This document shows positions 10,180-22,393 of a stretch of DNA of 64,000 nucleotides, piece by piece. Position 1 is the stretch's first letter. Each line of letters opens with the position of its first letter. Source of the stretch: Ramlibacter aquaticus (lineage in GTDB: Bacteria; Pseudomonadota; Gammaproteobacteria; Burkholderiales; Burkholderiaceae_C); assembly GCF_015159745.1 (NCBI RefSeq), contig NZ_JADDOJ010000002.1, positions 51,638 through 115,637 of the forward strand, given 5' to 3'. The notes under the pieces are model-generated. The model saw only the letters and a program-made list of their open reading frames with translations, did no database searches and was not told where the DNA came from. The position numbers and the translations under genes are program-made.

Positions 10180-11335
10180 GGCCCGCCTGCCGCGCCCCGG
10201 CCAGCCGGTGGACGCGATCGACACCCCGGCGCTGGTGGTGGACCTGGACGCCATGGAGCGCAACATCGCGCGCATGGCCACCTTCGCCCGCGACCAGGGC
10301 ATGAAGTGGCGGCCGCACGCCAAGATGCACAAGTGCGCCGAACTGGCGGTGCAGATGGTCGCGGCCGGGGCCGTGGGCGCCTGCGTCCAGAAGACCGCCG
10401 AGGCCGAGGCCATGGCCGCCGGCGGCGTGCTGGACCTGTACATCAGCAACGAGGTGGTGGCGCCTGCCAAGCTGGCCCGGGTGGCCGCCCTGGCGCTGGA
10501 CCTGGCCGGGCGCGGCGGCCGGCTGTCCATCGCCGTGGACAGCGAGGCGGGCATCCAGGGCCTGGCCCACGCGCTGGCGGCGCGGGGCGCCGGCCCGGCC
10601 GCGATGGACGTGTTCGTGGAGATCGACGTGGGCCAGGGCCGCTGCGGCGTCCCGCCCGGGGAGGCGGCGGTCGCACTGGCGCGGGCGATCGCGCAGCACG
10701 CCGAATTGCACTTCGCCGGCCTGCAGGCCTACCAGGGCCGGGCGCAGCACCTGCGCGGGGTGGCCGAGCGCCACGAGGCAATCGCCGCGGCGGTGCGCGA
10801 TGCGCGCCACACGCGCGAGTGCATCGAGGCGGCCGGGCTGCCCGTCGGCCTGGTCACGGGCGCGGGCACCGGCACCTTTGCCTGCGAAGCGGCCAGCGGC
10901 CTGTACGGGGAATTGCAGACCGGCTCCTTCCTGTTCATGGACGCCGACTACGGCCGCAACGCGCCCGACCCGGCGCAGCCGCGCTTCGAGCACGCGCTCT
11001 TCGTCAAGGCGCAGGTGATCAGCCGCAGCCGCGACCACGCGGTCTGCGACGCCGGCCACAAGAGCCACGCCATCGACTCGGGCCTGCCGGCGGTATGGCC
11101 GCACCCGGCGCTGGGCACCCTGGAATTCGCCAACGGCGGCGACGAGCACGGCATCCTGCGGCCGGACCCGGCCCGGGGGCTGCTGCCCGCCATCGGCGAC
11201 TCCGTCTGGCTGGTGCCCGGCCACTGCGACCCGACGGTGAACCTGCACGCGCACATGGTCGGCGTGCGCGGCGGGCTGCAGGCCGGGGTGGTGGAGCGCC
11301 TCCTCAGGGTTGACGCCAGAGGCGCCCTGACCTGA
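10163..11335 (+). CDS. D-threonine aldolase / D-serine dehydratase-like PLP enzyme (DSD1 family)
   Basis: A 390-residue fold-III (alanine-racemase-like) PLP enzyme that would act on a D-3-hydroxy amino acid (D-threonine, D-threo-3-hydroxyaspartate or D-serine). DTPALVVDLDAMERNI begins the barrel, and K54 in RPHAKMHK is the expected Schiff-base lysine. GAGTGTF is the phosphate-binding stretch, and H354/C355 in PGHCDPTVN are the usual metal ligands. The choice between aldolase and dehydratase cannot be made by eye. It overlaps the phosphatase gene by 17 bp, suggesting translational coupling, and ends 19 bp before the next gene. Confidence 0.85.
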   Translation: MTAAPEARLPRPGQPVDAIDTPALVVDLDAMERNIARMATFARDQGMKWRPHAKMHKCAELAVQMVAAGAVGACVQKTAEAEAMAAGGVLDLYISNEVVAPAKLARVAALALDLAGRGGRLSIAVDSEAGIQGLAHALAARGAGPAAMDVFVEIDVGQGRCGVPPGEAAVALARAIAQHAELHFAGLQAYQGRAQHLRGVAERHEAIAAAVRDARHTRECIEAAGLPVGLVTGAGTGTFACEAASGLYGELQTGSFLFMDADYGRNAPDPAQPRFEHALFVKAQVISRSRDHAVCDAGHKSHAIDSGLPAVWPHPALGTLEFANGGDEHGILRPDPARGLLPAIGDSVWLVPGHCDPTVNLHAHMVGVRGGLQAGVVERLLRVDARGALT

Positions 11336-13051
11336 GGCCGGGACAATCGGGGCAATGAGCCCCTCGCAGGTCATCGTCCTCGCGACACCCGTCTTCCTGG
11401 CGCTGATCGCCCTGGAATACGCCTGGGGCCGCTGGCGCGGCCGCGACACCTACGGCCTGCCCGACACGCTCTGCAGCATCTCCCTGGGCCTGCTGAGCCA
11501 GGTCAGCGCGGCGCTCGCGCCGCTGCTCACGCTGGGCCTGTATGCCAGCGTCCAGGCCCAGGCCGCGCTGTGGCGCAACGACGCGTTCTGGCTGTCGCCC
11601 GCCGGCTGGGGGCTGGCCCTGCTGGCCTACGACTTCCTCTACTACTGGCTGCACCGCGCCGGCCACGAGGTGGCCCTGCTCTGGGCCGCGCACGTGGTGC
11701 ACCACCAGAGCGAGCACTACAACCTCTCCACGGCCCTGCGCCAGACCAGCACCGGGCCGCTGCTCGCCTGGGTCTTCTACCTGCCGATGGCGCTGGCGGG
11801 CGTGCCGCCGCTGGTGTTCGCGGTGGTCGCGCTGGTCGACCTGCTCTACCAGTTCTGGGTCCACACCGAGCACGTGGGCAGGCTGGGCGGCTTCGACCGC
11901 TGGTTCTGCTCGCCCTCCAACCACCGGGTGCACCACGCCGTGAACGAGGGCTACGTGGACCGCAACTACGGCGGCATCCTGATGGTCTGGGACCGGATGT
12001 TCGGCACCTTCGTGGAGGAGACCGAGCCCTGCGTCTACGGCACCCGCAGCCCGCTGCGCAGCTGCGACCCGCTGTGGGCCAACCTGGAAGTGTATGGAAC
12101 GCTGGCCCGTCTCTCGTGGCAGGCGCGCTCGCCCCTGGACAAGTTGCGGGTGTGGTTCAAGCCACCGGGCTGGCTGCCGCCCGAACTGCGCGACGGCGCG
12201 GGGCCCTTTGACCTCTCGGCCGTGCGCCGCTGGGATCCCCCCATGGCCGCCCGCCTGCGCCCGCTCGCGGGCCTGCTGTTCCTGGCACACCTGGGCGCGG
12301 CGGCCCTGTTCCTCTGGCAGGTGGACGCCCTGCCCGCCGGCACGGCCTGGGCCGCCCTGGCGGGGCTGGTGGCCGCGTCCTGGGCGCTGGGTGCGCTGCT
12401 GCAGGGGCGCCTGGGCGCGCTGCCCGTGCTGGCGCTGCAGGCCGCCGCACTGGCCACGGTCTCCTCCGCCGCGGGCTGGGGCACGGTGCACCAGGTGGCC
12501 AAGCCCGCGGCGCTGCTGCTGCTCATGGCCTGCGTCGTGCATCGCCTGGGCGTGCCGGCGCTGCGGGCCGCGCCGGGCCGCTGGCTGGCCGGTGGGCTGC
12601 TGCTCTCACTCGCCGGCGACGTGCTGCTGATGCTGCCCGGCCACTTCGTGGGCGGGCTGGTGGCCTTCCTGCTGGCCCACCTGTGCTACATCGCTGCCTT
12701 GCGCGACGGGGCCGGTTGGCTGCCGCGCCCGCTCGCGCTGGCGGCCACGCTGGCCTACGGCGCGGCCATGCTGGCCTTCCTGTTCCCCACCCTGCCCCCG
12801 GCCTTGCGGATGCCAGTATCGGCCTACGTGGCGGTGATCGCGCTGATGGCGGCGCAAGCCCTGGGCCGCGCGGCGGTGCTGGGCGGCCGCGACGCCGCCG
12901 CCGTGGGCCTGGGCGCCCTGCTCTTCATGGCCAGCGATTCACTTCTGGCGGTCAACCGCTTCGCCCTGGCCCTGCCGCTGGCACCGCTTTGGGTGCTGTC
13001 CACCTACTACGGCGCGCAATGGCTGATCGCCATGCACTTCAGGCCGCAGGC

Positions 13052-14107
<1,056 letters not shown>

Positions 14108-14110
14108 GGC

Positions 14111-14686
14111 TTACCTCGCCAGCGCCTTCAGCGCCAGCTTGATGCCTTCGCTCACGCCCACGTCCTTCGGCAGCGGCTTGAGCGCCGCCTGGGCTTCCTT
14201 GTCGCTGTAGCCCAGCGCCAGGAGGGCCTGCAGGATGTCGGCCTGCGCATCGGTCGCCGGCGCGTGGCCGGGCAGGCCCAGGTCGGGCGCCAGCTTGCCC
14301 TTGAGCTCCAGCAGCAGGCGTTCGGCCGTCTTCTTGCCGATGCCGGGGATCTTCACCAGCCGCCCGCTGTCCTGGGTGGCGACCGCATGCGCGATGTCGG
14401 CCACGCCCATGCCCGAGAGCAGGGACAGCGCGGTGCGCGGCCCCACGCCCGAGATGCGGATCAACTGGCGGAAAGCCTCGCGCTCACCGGCGCTGGCGAA
14501 GCCGTAGAGCAGCTGCGCGTCCTCGCGCACCACGAAGTGGGTGAGCAGGGTGACGCGTTCGCCCACCGCCGGCAGGTTGTAGAAGGTGCTCATGGGGACG
14601 TCGACCTCGTAGCCGACGCCGTTGCAGTCCACCAGGACCTGGGGCGGATTCTTCTCGCCCAGCGTGCCCGTCAATTTGCCTATCAT
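14111..14686 (-). CDS. ruvA: Holliday junction branch migration protein RuvA
   Basis: Tetrameric Holliday-junction-binding protein that loads RuvB. The 191-residue protein starts [16 protein letters not shown] and has an OB-fold domain I (1-62), the tandem helix-hairpin-helix domain II ([13 protein letters not shown] and [13 protein letters not shown]), and the RuvB-binding domain III ([15 protein letters not shown]). ATG 14686 matches family starts; the frame stays open far upstream, but that is the antisense of phoH. It is divergent from phoH, with only 45 bp between the start codons, so the two promoters must overlap. Confidence 0.97.
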   Translation of the reverse strand: MIGKLTGTLGEKNPPQVLVDCNGVGYEVDVPMSTFYNLPAVGERVTLLTHFVVREDAQLLYGFASAGEREAFRQLIRISGVGPRTALSLLSGMGVADIAHAVATQDSGRLVKIPGIGKKTAERLLLELKGKLAPDLGLPGHAPATDAQADILQALLALGYSDKEAQAALKPLPKDVGVSEGIKLALKALAR

Positions 14687-14731
14687 GGGGTCCTTCGGCC
14701 CTCCTCGGCCGCTGCTTCCCGGATTATCAGC

Positions 14732-15679
14732 TTGATTCTCAGACACACCTTCACGGGCGCGAGCAATTCGCGCCTGGCCAACCTGTGCGGCCCCATGGAC
14801 GAACACCTGCGCACGCTGGAGACGGCGCTGCAGGTTCGCATCTCGCGCCGCCACGACCAGTTCCGCATCGAAGGCCCCAAGGCCAAGGCGGAACGCGCCG
14901 TCGAGGTGCTGCAGGCCCTGTTCGAGCTGGCCGGCCGGGCCATCCCGGCTGACCGCGTGCAGCTGATGGTGGCCTCGGACATGCCCATGGGCGAGGACGA
15001 GGAAGGCGCCGGCACGCTGCACACCCGCCGCGCCGACCTGAAGGCCCGCACGCCCAACCAGACCGTGTACCTGGACAACATCGCCAGCCACGACATCACC
15101 TTCGGCATCGGCCCGGCGGGCACCGGCAAGACCTACCTGGCGGTGGCCTGCGCGGTGGACGCGCTGGAGCGCAGCGCGGTGCAGCGCATCGTGCTCACCC
15201 GGCCGGCTGTCGAGGCCGGCGAGAAGCTGGGCTTCCTGCCCGGCGACCTGTCGCAGAAGGTGGACCCCTACCTGCGGCCGCTGTACGACGCGCTGTACGA
15301 CCTGATGGGCTTCGACAAGGTCACCAAGGCCTTCGAGCGCAACGCCCTGGAGATCGCGCCCCTGGCCTTCATGCGCGGGCGCACCCTGAACAACGCCTTC
15401 GTCATCCTGGACGAAGCGCAGAACACCACGCCCGAGCAGATGAAGATGTTCCTCACCCGCATCGGCTTCGGCAGCAAGTGCGTGGTCACCGGCGACATCA
15501 GCCAGATCGACCTGCCCAAGGGCTCGCTGTCGGGCCTGGTGGATGCCGAGCGCGTGCTCAAGCGCGTGCGCGGTATCGCCCACACCCGCTTCACCAGCGC
15601 CGACGTGGTGCGCCACCCGCTGGTGGCCCGCATCGTGGACGCCTACGACGCGGCGCGCAAGACCGATGCCGGGCGCTGA
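14732..15679 (+). CDS. PhoH family ATPase (TTG start)
   Basis: PhoH-like RNA-associated ATPase of 315 residues. An N-terminal KH-like segment precedes the P-loop GPAGTGKT at 127-134, and VILDEAQN is the Walker B. The conserved beginning [20 protein letters not shown] points to TTG 14732 as the start, since homologues begin M-I-L-R-H-T-F and no ATG or GTG is suitably placed. phoH followed by ybeY is a common order linked to rRNA maturation. Its stop overlaps the ybeY start by 14 bp. Confidence 0.93.
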   Translation: MILRHTFTGASNSRLANLCGPMDEHLRTLETALQVRISRRHDQFRIEGPKAKAERAVEVLQALFELAGRAIPADRVQLMVASDMPMGEDEEGAGTLHTRRADLKARTPNQTVYLDNIASHDITFGIGPAGTGKTYLAVACAVDALERSAVQRIVLTRPAVEAGEKLGFLPGDLSQKVDPYLRPLYDALYDLMGFDKVTKAFERNALEIAPLAFMRGRTLNNAFVILDEAQNTTPEQMKMFLTRIGFGSKCVVTGDISQIDLPKGSLSGLVDAERVLKRVRGIAHTRFTSADVVRHPLVARIVDAYDAARKTDAGR

Positions 15680-16184
15680 GCGGAAGGCCCGCGTGGCCGG
15701 GGCCCCACGGAAAGCCGCCCCGGCGCCGGCCGCAGCCCTGCCCGGGCTGGACCTGTCGCTGCAGTTCGGCGATTTCGCCGGGCTGGCCCGCCACCGCGCC
15801 ATCCTCACGCGGGCCAGGGTGTCGCGCTGGATGCGCCAGGCCCTGCAGCACCCGGGCGAGATCGCGGTGCGCATCGTCGGCGAAGACGAGGGCCGGGCGC
15901 TGAACGCGCAGTACCGCGCCAAGGACTACGCCACCAACGTGCTGACCTTCGACTACGCGCAGGCGCCGGTGGTGATGGCCGACCTGGTGCTGTGCGGGCC
16001 GGTGGTGGAGCGCGAGGCGCACGCGCAGGGCAAGGCCCTGGCCGACCACTACGCGCACCTGCTGGTGCACGGCACCCTGCACGCGCAGGGCTGGGACCAC
16101 GAGACCTCCGAGGCCGACGCCCTGGCGATGGAGACGGCCGAGATTCTGCTGATGGGCGGGCTGGGCCTGCCGAACCCCTACTAG
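15666..16184 (+). CDS. ybeY: Endoribonuclease YbeY
   Basis: Single-strand endoribonuclease involved in 16S rRNA 3' maturation and ribosome quality control. The 172-residue protein has the zinc-binding [11 protein letters not shown] (family HGxLHLxGYDH), with Tyr replaced by Trp, and the upstream VLTFDYAQ strand. ATG 15666 overlaps the end of phoH by 14 bp, which suggests coupling. An N-terminal Ala/Pro-rich stretch of about 30 residues is longer than in most homologues, so a later start is conceivable. Confidence 0.95.
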   Translation: MPGAERKARVAGAPRKAAPAPAAALPGLDLSLQFGDFAGLARHRAILTRARVSRWMRQALQHPGEIAVRIVGEDEGRALNAQYRAKDYATNVLTFDYAQAPVVMADLVLCGPVVEREAHAQGKALADHYAHLLVHGTLHAQGWDHETSEADALAMETAEILLMGGLGLPNPY

Positions 16185-16243
16185 CCGGCGCCGCAGCGGC
16201 GACCTGCCCCCAGGCCAGCGGGCTGGCCCCGGCCCGCAGGGCT

Positions 16244-16684
16244 TCAGGCGATGCGCATCGGGATCGTGACCGGCCCGTCGTTCACCAGTTCCACCTGCAT
16301 GTCCGCGCCGAAGCGGCCGCACTGCACCCCCGGGTGCGCGGCGCGCGCCTTCTCGAGGAAGAGCTCGTAGAGCTGCTGTCCCAAAACAGGCGGCGCCGCG
16401 GCCGTGAAGCTGGGCCGGTTGCCGCCCGAGATGTCGGCCGCCAGCGTGAACTGGCTGACCACCAACAGCCCGCCCTGCACGTCCTGCAGGCTGCGGTTCA
16501 TCTTGCCGGCCTCGTCGCTGAAGATGCGCAGCTTGAGCAGCTTGGCCAGCAGCCGCTCGGCCTGCGACGGGCCGTCCTGCGGCTCGGCGCACAGCAGCAA
16601 CAGCAGGCCGGGGCCGATCTCGCCCACCACCTCGCCCGCGATGCGCACGCGGGCTTCACGCACACGCTGGACCAGGCCGATCAA
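16244..16684 (-). CDS. dtd: D-aminoacyl-tRNA deacylase (TTG start)
   Basis: Removes D-amino acids (and glycine) mischarged on tRNA. The 146-residue protein has both active-site strands: SQFTLAAD and the Gly-cisPro motif in NDGPVTIPM. The start is read as TTG 16684 because homologues begin M-I-G-L-V-Q-R-V; this TTG overlaps the stop of the transporter gene in the string TTGA, so translation is probably coupled. It converges on ybeY across 59 bp. Confidence 0.93.
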   Translation of the reverse strand: MIGLVQRVREARVRIAGEVVGEIGPGLLLLLCAEPQDGPSQAERLLAKLLKLRIFSDEAGKMNRSLQDVQGGLLVVSQFTLAADISGGNRPSFTAAAPPVLGQQLYELFLEKARAAHPGVQCGRFGADMQVELVNDGPVTIPMRIA

Positions 16685-17595
16685 ATCAGGTCCTTCGCGT
16701 CGTCGAAGTGGGCTTCCACGTCGGTGGGCAGCAGCTGGATGCTCGCGCGCAGGCCGGGCACCGCGCTCATCAGCGCCTGCTCGACCGAGGTGCGCAGCGC
16801 GGCCGCGCGGCCCAGCGTCCAGCCGGCGGGCATGTGCATGTGCAGGTCGATGAAGAGCCGCTGGCCGGAGCGCCGGCTGGAGATGTGGTCGAAGCGGATG
16901 GTGGGATGCTCGAATTCGGCGAGCGTGCGGCGCACCACGTCCATCACCTCGGGCGGCAGCGCCTCGTCCATCAGGCCCTGGGACGACTTCCACACGAGCG
17001 CGGCGCCCTCGCGCAGGATGTTCAGCGCCACGCCCAGGCCCACCACCGGGTCCAGCCAGGCCCAGCCCGTGGCCGCCACCAGCGCGATGCCCACGACCAC
17101 GCCGACGGAGGTCCAGACGTCCGTCATCAGGTGGCGGCCGTCGCCCTCCAGCGCCATGGAGCGGTGGTGGCGCGCCGAGGACAGCATGGCACAGGCGAGC
17201 GCGCCATTCAGCGCCGAGCTGAGGACGGAGAGCACCAGGCCCACGCCGAGCTGGTCCAGCGCCTGCGGGTGCAGCAGGCGCTCCACCGCGGCCGCGATGA
17301 TGCCCAGCGCGGCCAGCAGGATCAGCAGGCCCTCGAAGCCGGCGGAGAAGTACTCGGCCTTGTGGTGGCCGTAGGGGTGGTCGTCGTCGGCCGGCCGGCT
17401 GGCGATGCGCACCATGAGCAGCGCGAAGGCCGCGCCCAGCAGGTTGACCAGGGATTCCATCGCGTCGGAGAGCAGGCCGACCGATTGCGTGAGCCACCAG
17501 GCTCCGCCCTTCATCAGGATGGTCAGCACGGCCACGACCACCGACATGCGCAGCAGCAGCTGCGGCGGCAGGGTCTTCCAGCCGGACTGGACCAT
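16681..17595 (-). CDS. Cation diffusion facilitator family transporter
   Basis: Inner-membrane proton-coupled exporter of divalent metals (Zn, Fe, Mn or Cd type), 304 residues. Six transmembrane helices are expected. The metal-site residues appear as SDAMES near 43 (D in TM2) and HLMTD near 155 (H/D in TM5). The [15 protein letters not shown] loop after TM2 is a family signature. The C-terminal cytoplasmic ferredoxin-like domain follows ([19 protein letters not shown]). The metal cannot be assigned from sequence alone; the DxxxD/HxxxD pattern fits the FieF-like group. It lies 8 bp after tyrS. Confidence 0.9.
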   Translation of the reverse strand: MVQSGWKTLPPQLLLRMSVVVAVLTILMKGGAWWLTQSVGLLSDAMESLVNLLGAAFALLMVRIASRPADDDHPYGHHKAEYFSAGFEGLLILLAALGIIAAAVERLLHPQALDQLGVGLVLSVLSSALNGALACAMLSSARHHRSMALEGDGRHLMTDVWTSVGVVVGIALVAATGWAWLDPVVGLGVALNILREGAALVWKSSQGLMDEALPPEVMDVVRRTLAEFEHPTIRFDHISSRRSGQRLFIDLHMHMPAGWTLGRAAALRTSVEQALMSAVPGLRASIQLLPTDVEAHFDDAKDLI

Positions 17596-17603
17596 GGCCG
17601 GGC

Positions 17604-18836
17604 TCAGGCCAGCGTCACCCGCGCGAACTTGCGCTTGCCGACCTGCACCACGTAGGTGCCCGCCGCCAGTTTCAGGCCCTTGTCGCTGACCACGCTGGAA
17701 TCGATGCGCACGCCGCCGCCGTCGATGAGGCGGTTGGCTTCGCTGGTGGACGGGGCGAGGTTCGCCTGCTTGAGCAGCTGCGCGATGCCCAGCGGGGCGC
17801 CCGACAGCGCCAGCTCGGGGATCTCGTCGGGGATGCCGCCCTTGCTGCGGTTCTCGAAGTCCTCGCGTGCGCGCTGCGCCGCGGCTTCACCATGGAAGCG
17901 GGCGGTGATCTCGTGCGCCAGCAGCACCTTGGCGTCCTTGGGGTTGCGCCCGCCCTCCACCTCCTCGCGCAGGCCCTCGATCTCGGCCTCGCTGCGGAAG
18001 GACAGCAGGGTGTACCAGCGCCACATCAGCGTGTCCGAGATGGACAGCACCTTGGCGAACATGGTGTTGGGGTCCTCGGTGAGCGCGATGTAGTTGTTCT
18101 TGCTCTTGGACATCTTCTCGACGCCGTCCAGGCCCTCGAGCAGCGGCATGGTCAGGATGCACTGCGGCTCCTGCCCGTACTCCTGCTGCAGGTGGCGGCC
18201 CATGAGCAGGTTGAACTTCTGGTCGGTGCCGCCCAGTTCCAGGTCGCTCTGCAGGGCCACCGAGTCATAGCCCTGCATCAGGGGGTACAGGAACTCGTGC
18301 ACCGAAATCGAGCGGCCCTCGCGGAAGCGCTTGGTGAAGTCGTCGCGTTCCATCATGCGGGCGACGGTGTAGCGGGCGGCGAGCTGGATCATGCCGCGCG
18401 CGCCCAGCGGGTCGCTCCACTCGCTGTTGTAGCGGATCTCGGTCTTCGCCGGGTCCAGCACCAGGCTGGCCTGCTTGTAGTAGGTCTCTGCGTTGGCCTT
18501 GATCTGCTCGGCCGTCAGCGGCGGCCGGGTGGTGTTGCGGCCCGAGGGATCGCCGATCATGGAGGTGAAGTCGCCGATCAGGAAGATGACGGTGTGGCCC
18601 AGGTCTTGCAACTGCCGCATCTTGTTCAGGACGACGGTGTGGCCGATGTGGATGTCGGGAGCGGTGGGGTCCAGGCCCAGCTTGATGCGCAGGGGTTTGC
18701 CGGTGGCTTCGGCGCGGGCCAGCTTGCGCAACCACTCATCCTCGGGCAGCAGCTCCTGCACGCCACGCAGCGTGACGGCCAGCGCCTGGCGGACACGGTC
18801 GGTCACAGGAAAGTTTGTAACAGCGGCGGAATTCAT
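17604..18836 (-). CDS. tyrS: Tyrosyl-tRNA synthetase
   Basis: Class I synthetase charging tRNA-Tyr. The 410-residue protein has the HIGH motif in [16 protein letters not shown], and a C-terminal S4 RNA-binding domain ([18 protein letters not shown]). The length and motif variants fit the TyrZ-like branch common in betaproteobacteria. Start ATG 18836; the frame is open upstream but the extra residues look non-coding. It leads a minus-strand run tyrS, CDF transporter, dtd. The 170-bp gap to the divergent peptidase gene contains GTATAC at 18871-18876, which offers a -10-like TATACT on the plus strand and TATACC on the minus strand. Confidence 0.97.
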   Translation of the reverse strand: MNSAAVTNFPVTDRVRQALAVTLRGVQELLPEDEWLRKLARAEATGKPLRIKLGLDPTAPDIHIGHTVVLNKMRQLQDLGHTVIFLIGDFTSMIGDPSGRNTTRPPLTAEQIKANAETYYKQASLVLDPAKTEIRYNSEWSDPLGARGMIQLAARYTVARMMERDDFTKRFREGRSISVHEFLYPLMQGYDSVALQSDLELGGTDQKFNLLMGRHLQQEYGQEPQCILTMPLLEGLDGVEKMSKSKNNYIALTEDPNTMFAKVLSISDTLMWRWYTLLSFRSEAEIEGLREEVEGGRNPKDAKVLLAHEITARFHGEAAAQRAREDFENRSKGGIPDEIPELALSGAPLGIAQLLKQANLAPSTSEANRLIDGGGVRIDSSVVSDKGLKLAAGTYVVQVGKRKFARVTLA

Positions 18837-19006
18837 GGGAATTTTTCGTGGATGAGCTTGAGGGCGCTGGGTATACTGCGCCAGCCCCGCGGGAGACGCC
18901 GATTCTAGTTGGCGGTCCCGTCCTACCCGGCTCCGGCCGAAGGCCGTGGGGCACTGGCAGGCACCCCACTGGGAACTTCCGCCCGCCACCACCCCGAGGA
19001 TCCGAA

Positions 19007-20380
19007 TTGAAGAACGGTTGGATTGCCGCATGCGAAAGGTTTGTGTCCCGCAGGGCACACGCACTCTCGCACCACCCCCGCAAGGCGACCGCTCTGCTGG
19101 CCGCCCTGCTGCTGGGCGGGGCCGGCACCGCCTTCGGCGTCGCCTCGCTGGACCCCGATCCCTCCACGGTCACGGTCCGCCAGGTGCTGGAGAGCGTGAA
19201 CACCCTGCCGGTGCAGCCCCAGCTGGACCAGCTGGACACCCAGGACCTGCGGCTGTTCCGCACCGAAGTGGCGCGTCCCAGCGACACCGTGGATTCCCTG
19301 CTCGCCCGGCTGGGCGTGGAGGACGAGGCCGCGGCCGCCTGGCTGCGCCGTGACGCGGCCTTCCGCAGCCAGGTGCTGGCCCGCTACGGCCGCACCGTCA
19401 CCGTCGAAGCCGGCGAGCACCAGGAGCTCAAGAAGCTCACGGTGCGCTGGGTCAGCGACGACAGCGGCAACTTCCAGCGCCTGGTGGTGGAACGCGGCGC
19501 CGACGGCCGTTTCGCCTCGCGCATCGACACCGCGCCCCTGGTGGCGGCCACCCGCATGGGCAGCGCCACGGTGCGCAGCTCCCTGTTCGCCGCCGCCGAC
19601 GAGGCCAACATCCCCGACACCGTGGTCTCCCAGATGGTGGAGATCTTCGGCAGCGACATCGATTTCCACCGCCACCTGCGCACCGGCGACCATTTCGAGG
19701 TCGTCTACGAATCGCTGGAGGCTGACGGCGAGCCCCTGCGCACCGGGCGCATCCTCTCCGTGGAGTTCGTCAACCGCGGCACCGCGCACCAGGCCATCTG
19801 GTTCCAGGACGGCAACCGCAAGGGCGGCTACTACGGCTTCGACGGCCGCAGCATGACGCGCGCCTTCCTGGCCTCGCCGGTGGCGTTCTCGCGCATCTCC
19901 AGCGGCTTCGCCATGCGGCTGCATCCCATCCTCAACCAGTGGAAGGCCCACCTGGGGGTGGACTATGCAGCCCCGATCGGCACGCCGGTGCGCGACGTCG
20001 CCGACGGCACCGTCGAGTTCGCGGGCCAGCAGAACGGCTTCGGCAACGTGGTGATCGTGCGCCACAACGCCTCCGAGGAGACCGTGTACGCGCACCTCAG
20101 CCGCATCGGCGTTCGCACCGGCCAGCACATCGCCCAAGGCGACACGCTGGGCGCGGTCGGCCAGACCGGCTGGGCCACCGGCCCGCACCTGCACTTCGAA
20201 TTCCGCGTCAACGGCGTCCACCAGGACCCCTCCGTGGCCATGGCCCGCCATTCCGGCGGCGCGCCCGTGGCCGAGGCGTCCCGCCCGGCCTTCGAACGCG
20301 TGGCCCGGGTGATGCGGGCCCAGCTGACAGCGGCCGCCGAGGCCGCCAGCGGCGGCGTGGCCCTGGCCCGCGCCGACTGA
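19007..20380 (+). CDS. M23 family metallopeptidase, cell-wall endopeptidase (TTG start)
   Basis: Envelope peptidase predicted to cut peptidoglycan cross-links. TTG 19007 gives 457 residues starting with a basic N-terminus and one membrane anchor ([19 protein letters not shown]). The middle carries an OapA/LysM-like and SH3-like region. The LytM domain has the zinc ligands: H in MRLHPI, D in HLGVDYAAP, and H in GPHLHFEF. An in-frame start at 18848 would prepend about 53 Pro/Gly-rich residues that look like untranslated leader. It is followed 53 bp later by anmK, another cell-wall recycling enzyme. Confidence 0.88.
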   Translation: MKNGWIAACERFVSRRAHALSHHPRKATALLAALLLGGAGTAFGVASLDPDPSTVTVRQVLESVNTLPVQPQLDQLDTQDLRLFRTEVARPSDTVDSLLARLGVEDEAAAAWLRRDAAFRSQVLARYGRTVTVEAGEHQELKKLTVRWVSDDSGNFQRLVVERGADGRFASRIDTAPLVAATRMGSATVRSSLFAAADEANIPDTVVSQMVEIFGSDIDFHRHLRTGDHFEVVYESLEADGEPLRTGRILSVEFVNRGTAHQAIWFQDGNRKGGYYGFDGRSMTRAFLASPVAFSRISSGFAMRLHPILNQWKAHLGVDYAAPIGTPVRDVADGTVEFAGQQNGFGNVVIVRHNASEETVYAHLSRIGVRTGQHIAQGDTLGAVGQTGWATGPHLHFEFRVNGVHQDPSVAMARHSGGAPVAEASRPAFERVARVMRAQLTAAAEAASGGVALARAD

Positions 20381-20433
20381 GCGCCGGGCCCGGCCGCTTG
20401 AGCTCCGCCGGCCGGCGCAGCTAGCATCGCCCC

Positions 20434-21537
20434 ATGTCCGAGCTTTTCATCGGCCTCATGTCCGGCACCTCGCTGGACGGCGTGGACGCCGTGCTGGCCG
20501 ACTTCGCCCAGGCCCTTCCGCGCGTGCTGGCCCATGCGGCCCTGCCGCTGCCCGCCGACCTTCGGGCCCAGCTCCTGGCCCTCAACACAAGCGGCCCGGA
20601 CGAGCTGCACCGGGCCGCCCTGGCCGCCAACGCGCTCATGCGCTGCTATGCGGACGCGGTGCGCGAGGTGCTGGTGCAGGCCGGCATGCAGGCGGCCCGC
20701 GTGGCGGCGATCGGCGCCCATGGCCAGACCGTGCGCCACCGTCCCCAGGAATTCGATGGCACCGGCTACACCCTGCAGCTGGCGCAGCCCGCGCTGCTCG
20801 CCGAGCTGACCGGCATCCGCGTGGTGGCCGATTTCCGCAGCCGCGACGTCGCAGCCGGCGGCCAGGGGGCGCCGCTGGCCCCCTTCTTCCATCGGGCGAT
20901 GTTCGGCGGTGGCAACGGCACGCTGGGGGTGCTCAACCTGGGCGGCATCTCCAACCTCACCGTGCTGCGCCCGGACGGCAGCCAGCTGGGCTTCGACTGT
21001 GGCCCCGCCAATGCCCTGCTGGACTTCTGGAGCGAGCGCCACACGGGCCGGCCCTTCGACGAAGGCGGTGCCTGGGCGGCGACCGGCCAGGTGCTGCCCG
21101 GCCTGCTGCAAGCGCTGCTGGCTGAGCCCTACTTCAGCCGCAGGCCGCCCAAGAGCACTGGCCGCGACCTGTTCAACCCGGCCTGGCTTTTGCCCAGGCT
21201 GCCAGCACAGGCAGCGCCCGCGGATGTGCAGGCCACGCTGGCCGAGTTGACGGCACGCTCCTGCGCCGATGCGGCGGGCGTGCACGCGCCGGGCCTGGCC
21301 CGGCTGGTGGTGTGCGGGGGCGGCGCCTACAACCGGCACCTGATGGCGCGGCTGCAGGCGCTGCTGCCTGGCGCGCAGGTCGCATCCAGCGAGGCGCTGG
21401 GCCTGCCGCCGCTGCAGGTGGAGGCGGCCGCCTTCGCCTGGCTCGCCCGCAAGGCGCTGCGCAACGAGCCGCTGGAACTGCAAAGTACAACGGGCGCCCA
21501 AGGCGCCCGTGTGCTGGGAGCGGTCTGGCCCGCCTGA
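20434..21537 (+). CDS. anmK: Anhydro-N-acetylmuramic acid kinase
   Basis: Cytoplasmic kinase that hydrolyses and phosphorylates 1,6-anhydro-MurNAc from recycled peptidoglycan to MurNAc-6-phosphate. The 367-residue length is normal. It opens with GLMSGTSLDGVDAVL, the ATP-binding signature, and has VVADFRSRDVAAGGQGAPL in the active site, GGISNLT, and GGGAYN near the C-terminus. It sits downstream of an M23 peptidase, a sensible pairing of wall cleavage and recycling. The erpA gene converges on it, 9 bp away. Confidence 0.96.
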   Translation: MSELFIGLMSGTSLDGVDAVLADFAQALPRVLAHAALPLPADLRAQLLALNTSGPDELHRAALAANALMRCYADAVREVLVQAGMQAARVAAIGAHGQTVRHRPQEFDGTGYTLQLAQPALLAELTGIRVVADFRSRDVAAGGQGAPLAPFFHRAMFGGGNGTLGVLNLGGISNLTVLRPDGSQLGFDCGPANALLDFWSERHTGRPFDEGGAWAATGQVLPGLLQALLAEPYFSRRPPKSTGRDLFNPAWLLPRLPAQAAPADVQATLAELTARSCADAAGVHAPGLARLVVCGGGAYNRHLMARLQALLPGAQVASSEALGLPPLQVEAAAFAWLARKALRNEPLELQSTTGAQGARVLGAVWPA

Positions 21538-21546
21538 GTGAAATCT

Positions 21547-21912
21547 TCAGGCGGAGAAGCTGGACCCGCAGCCGCAGGTGGTGGTGGCGTTCGGGTTCTT
21601 GATCACGAACTGCGCGCCCTGCAGGTCTTCCTTGTAGTCGATCTCGGCGCCCACCAGGTACTGGTAGCTCATCGCGTCGATCAGCAGCGAGACGCCGTTC
21701 TTGGTCATGACGGTGTCGTCGTCGTTGGCGATCTCGTCGAAGGTGAAGCCGTACTGGAAGCCCGAGCAGCCGCCGCCTTGCACGAAGACGCGCAGCTTCA
21801 GCTCGGGGTTGCCTTCTTCAGCGATGAGGTCAGCCACCTTGGCCGCCGCGCTGTCGGTGAAGAGCAGCGGCGCGGGCATTTCGGAAACGGTCTCTTGGGC
21901 AACAGCGCTCAT
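21547..21912 (-). CDS. erpA: Iron-sulfur cluster insertion protein ErpA
   Basis: A-type carrier that delivers Fe-S clusters to apoproteins. The 121-residue protein has the three ligand cysteines C49 (GGGCSGF), C113 and C115 (CGCG). ATG 21912 is used; the open frame farther upstream overlaps bactofilin in another frame and is not coding. It lies 59 bp downstream of bactofilin on the same strand. Confidence 0.95.
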   Translation of the reverse strand: MSAVAQETVSEMPAPLLFTDSAAAKVADLIAEEGNPELKLRVFVQGGGCSGFQYGFTFDEIANDDDTVMTKNGVSLLIDAMSYQYLVGAEIDYKEDLQGAQFVIKNPNATTTCGCGSSFSA

Positions 21913-21971
21913 GGCGTTCAAACTCCGGGGACTTTCAGACAGCCCTAATACTACAGCACAACGCTCGGGAA

Positions 21972-22373
21972 TTAGGCGGGCGCCCCGCTTGCCGCCAGCT
22001 TCAGTAGGGGCTTTTCCTCTTCCTGGGCCAGGGGCTTGAGCTGGCCGGCGATCACGGCGCCCTGGTGCATTTCCAGGCACTTGTAGTGGATGTCCCCTTC
22101 GATGCGCGCCTTGGGCTGGAGTTCCAGCAGTTCGGAGGCATGGACGGGCCCGCGCACCAGGCCGTTGACGATGACGTGGCCGGCGCGGATTTCGCCTTCG
22201 ACCGAGCCGCATTCCGAGATGACCAGCATGCTGGGCGCGTCGGCGCTGGCGGTGATGTTGCCGCTCACTTCGCCGTCCACCCGCAGCCCCTCGGTGAAGC
22301 GAAGGTTGCCCTCGATGCGGCTGCCCTGGGCGATCAGGCTCTTGATCGGCGGGGGGGCTTTCTTTCCGAACAT
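21972..22373 (-). CDS. Bactofilin (polymer-forming cytoskeletal protein)
   Basis: A 133-residue protein of the bactofilin (CcmA/BacM) family, which assembles into cytoplasmic filaments that place cell-wall or stalk machinery. The core is a right-handed beta-helix of Val/Gly-rich repeats ([48 protein letters not shown]), flanked by short disordered ends. The N-terminus MFGKKAPPP is typical. It is 20 bp downstream of the DUF6776 gene, a membrane protein with a coiled coil that could be its partner. Confidence 0.93.
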   Translation of the reverse strand: MFGKKAPPPIKSLIAQGSRIEGNLRFTEGLRVDGEVSGNITASADAPSMLVISECGSVEGEIRAGHVIVNGLVRGPVHASELLELQPKARIEGDIHYKCLEMHQGAVIAGQLKPLAQEEEKPLLKLAASGAPA

Positions 22374-22393
22374 GGGGTCTCCTCGTGCGGGGG

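Noticed and set aside
14687..14731. LexA box controlling ruvAB
   Set aside because: No CTGT-N8-ACAG-like sequence is present in the 45-bp gap between ruvA and phoH.
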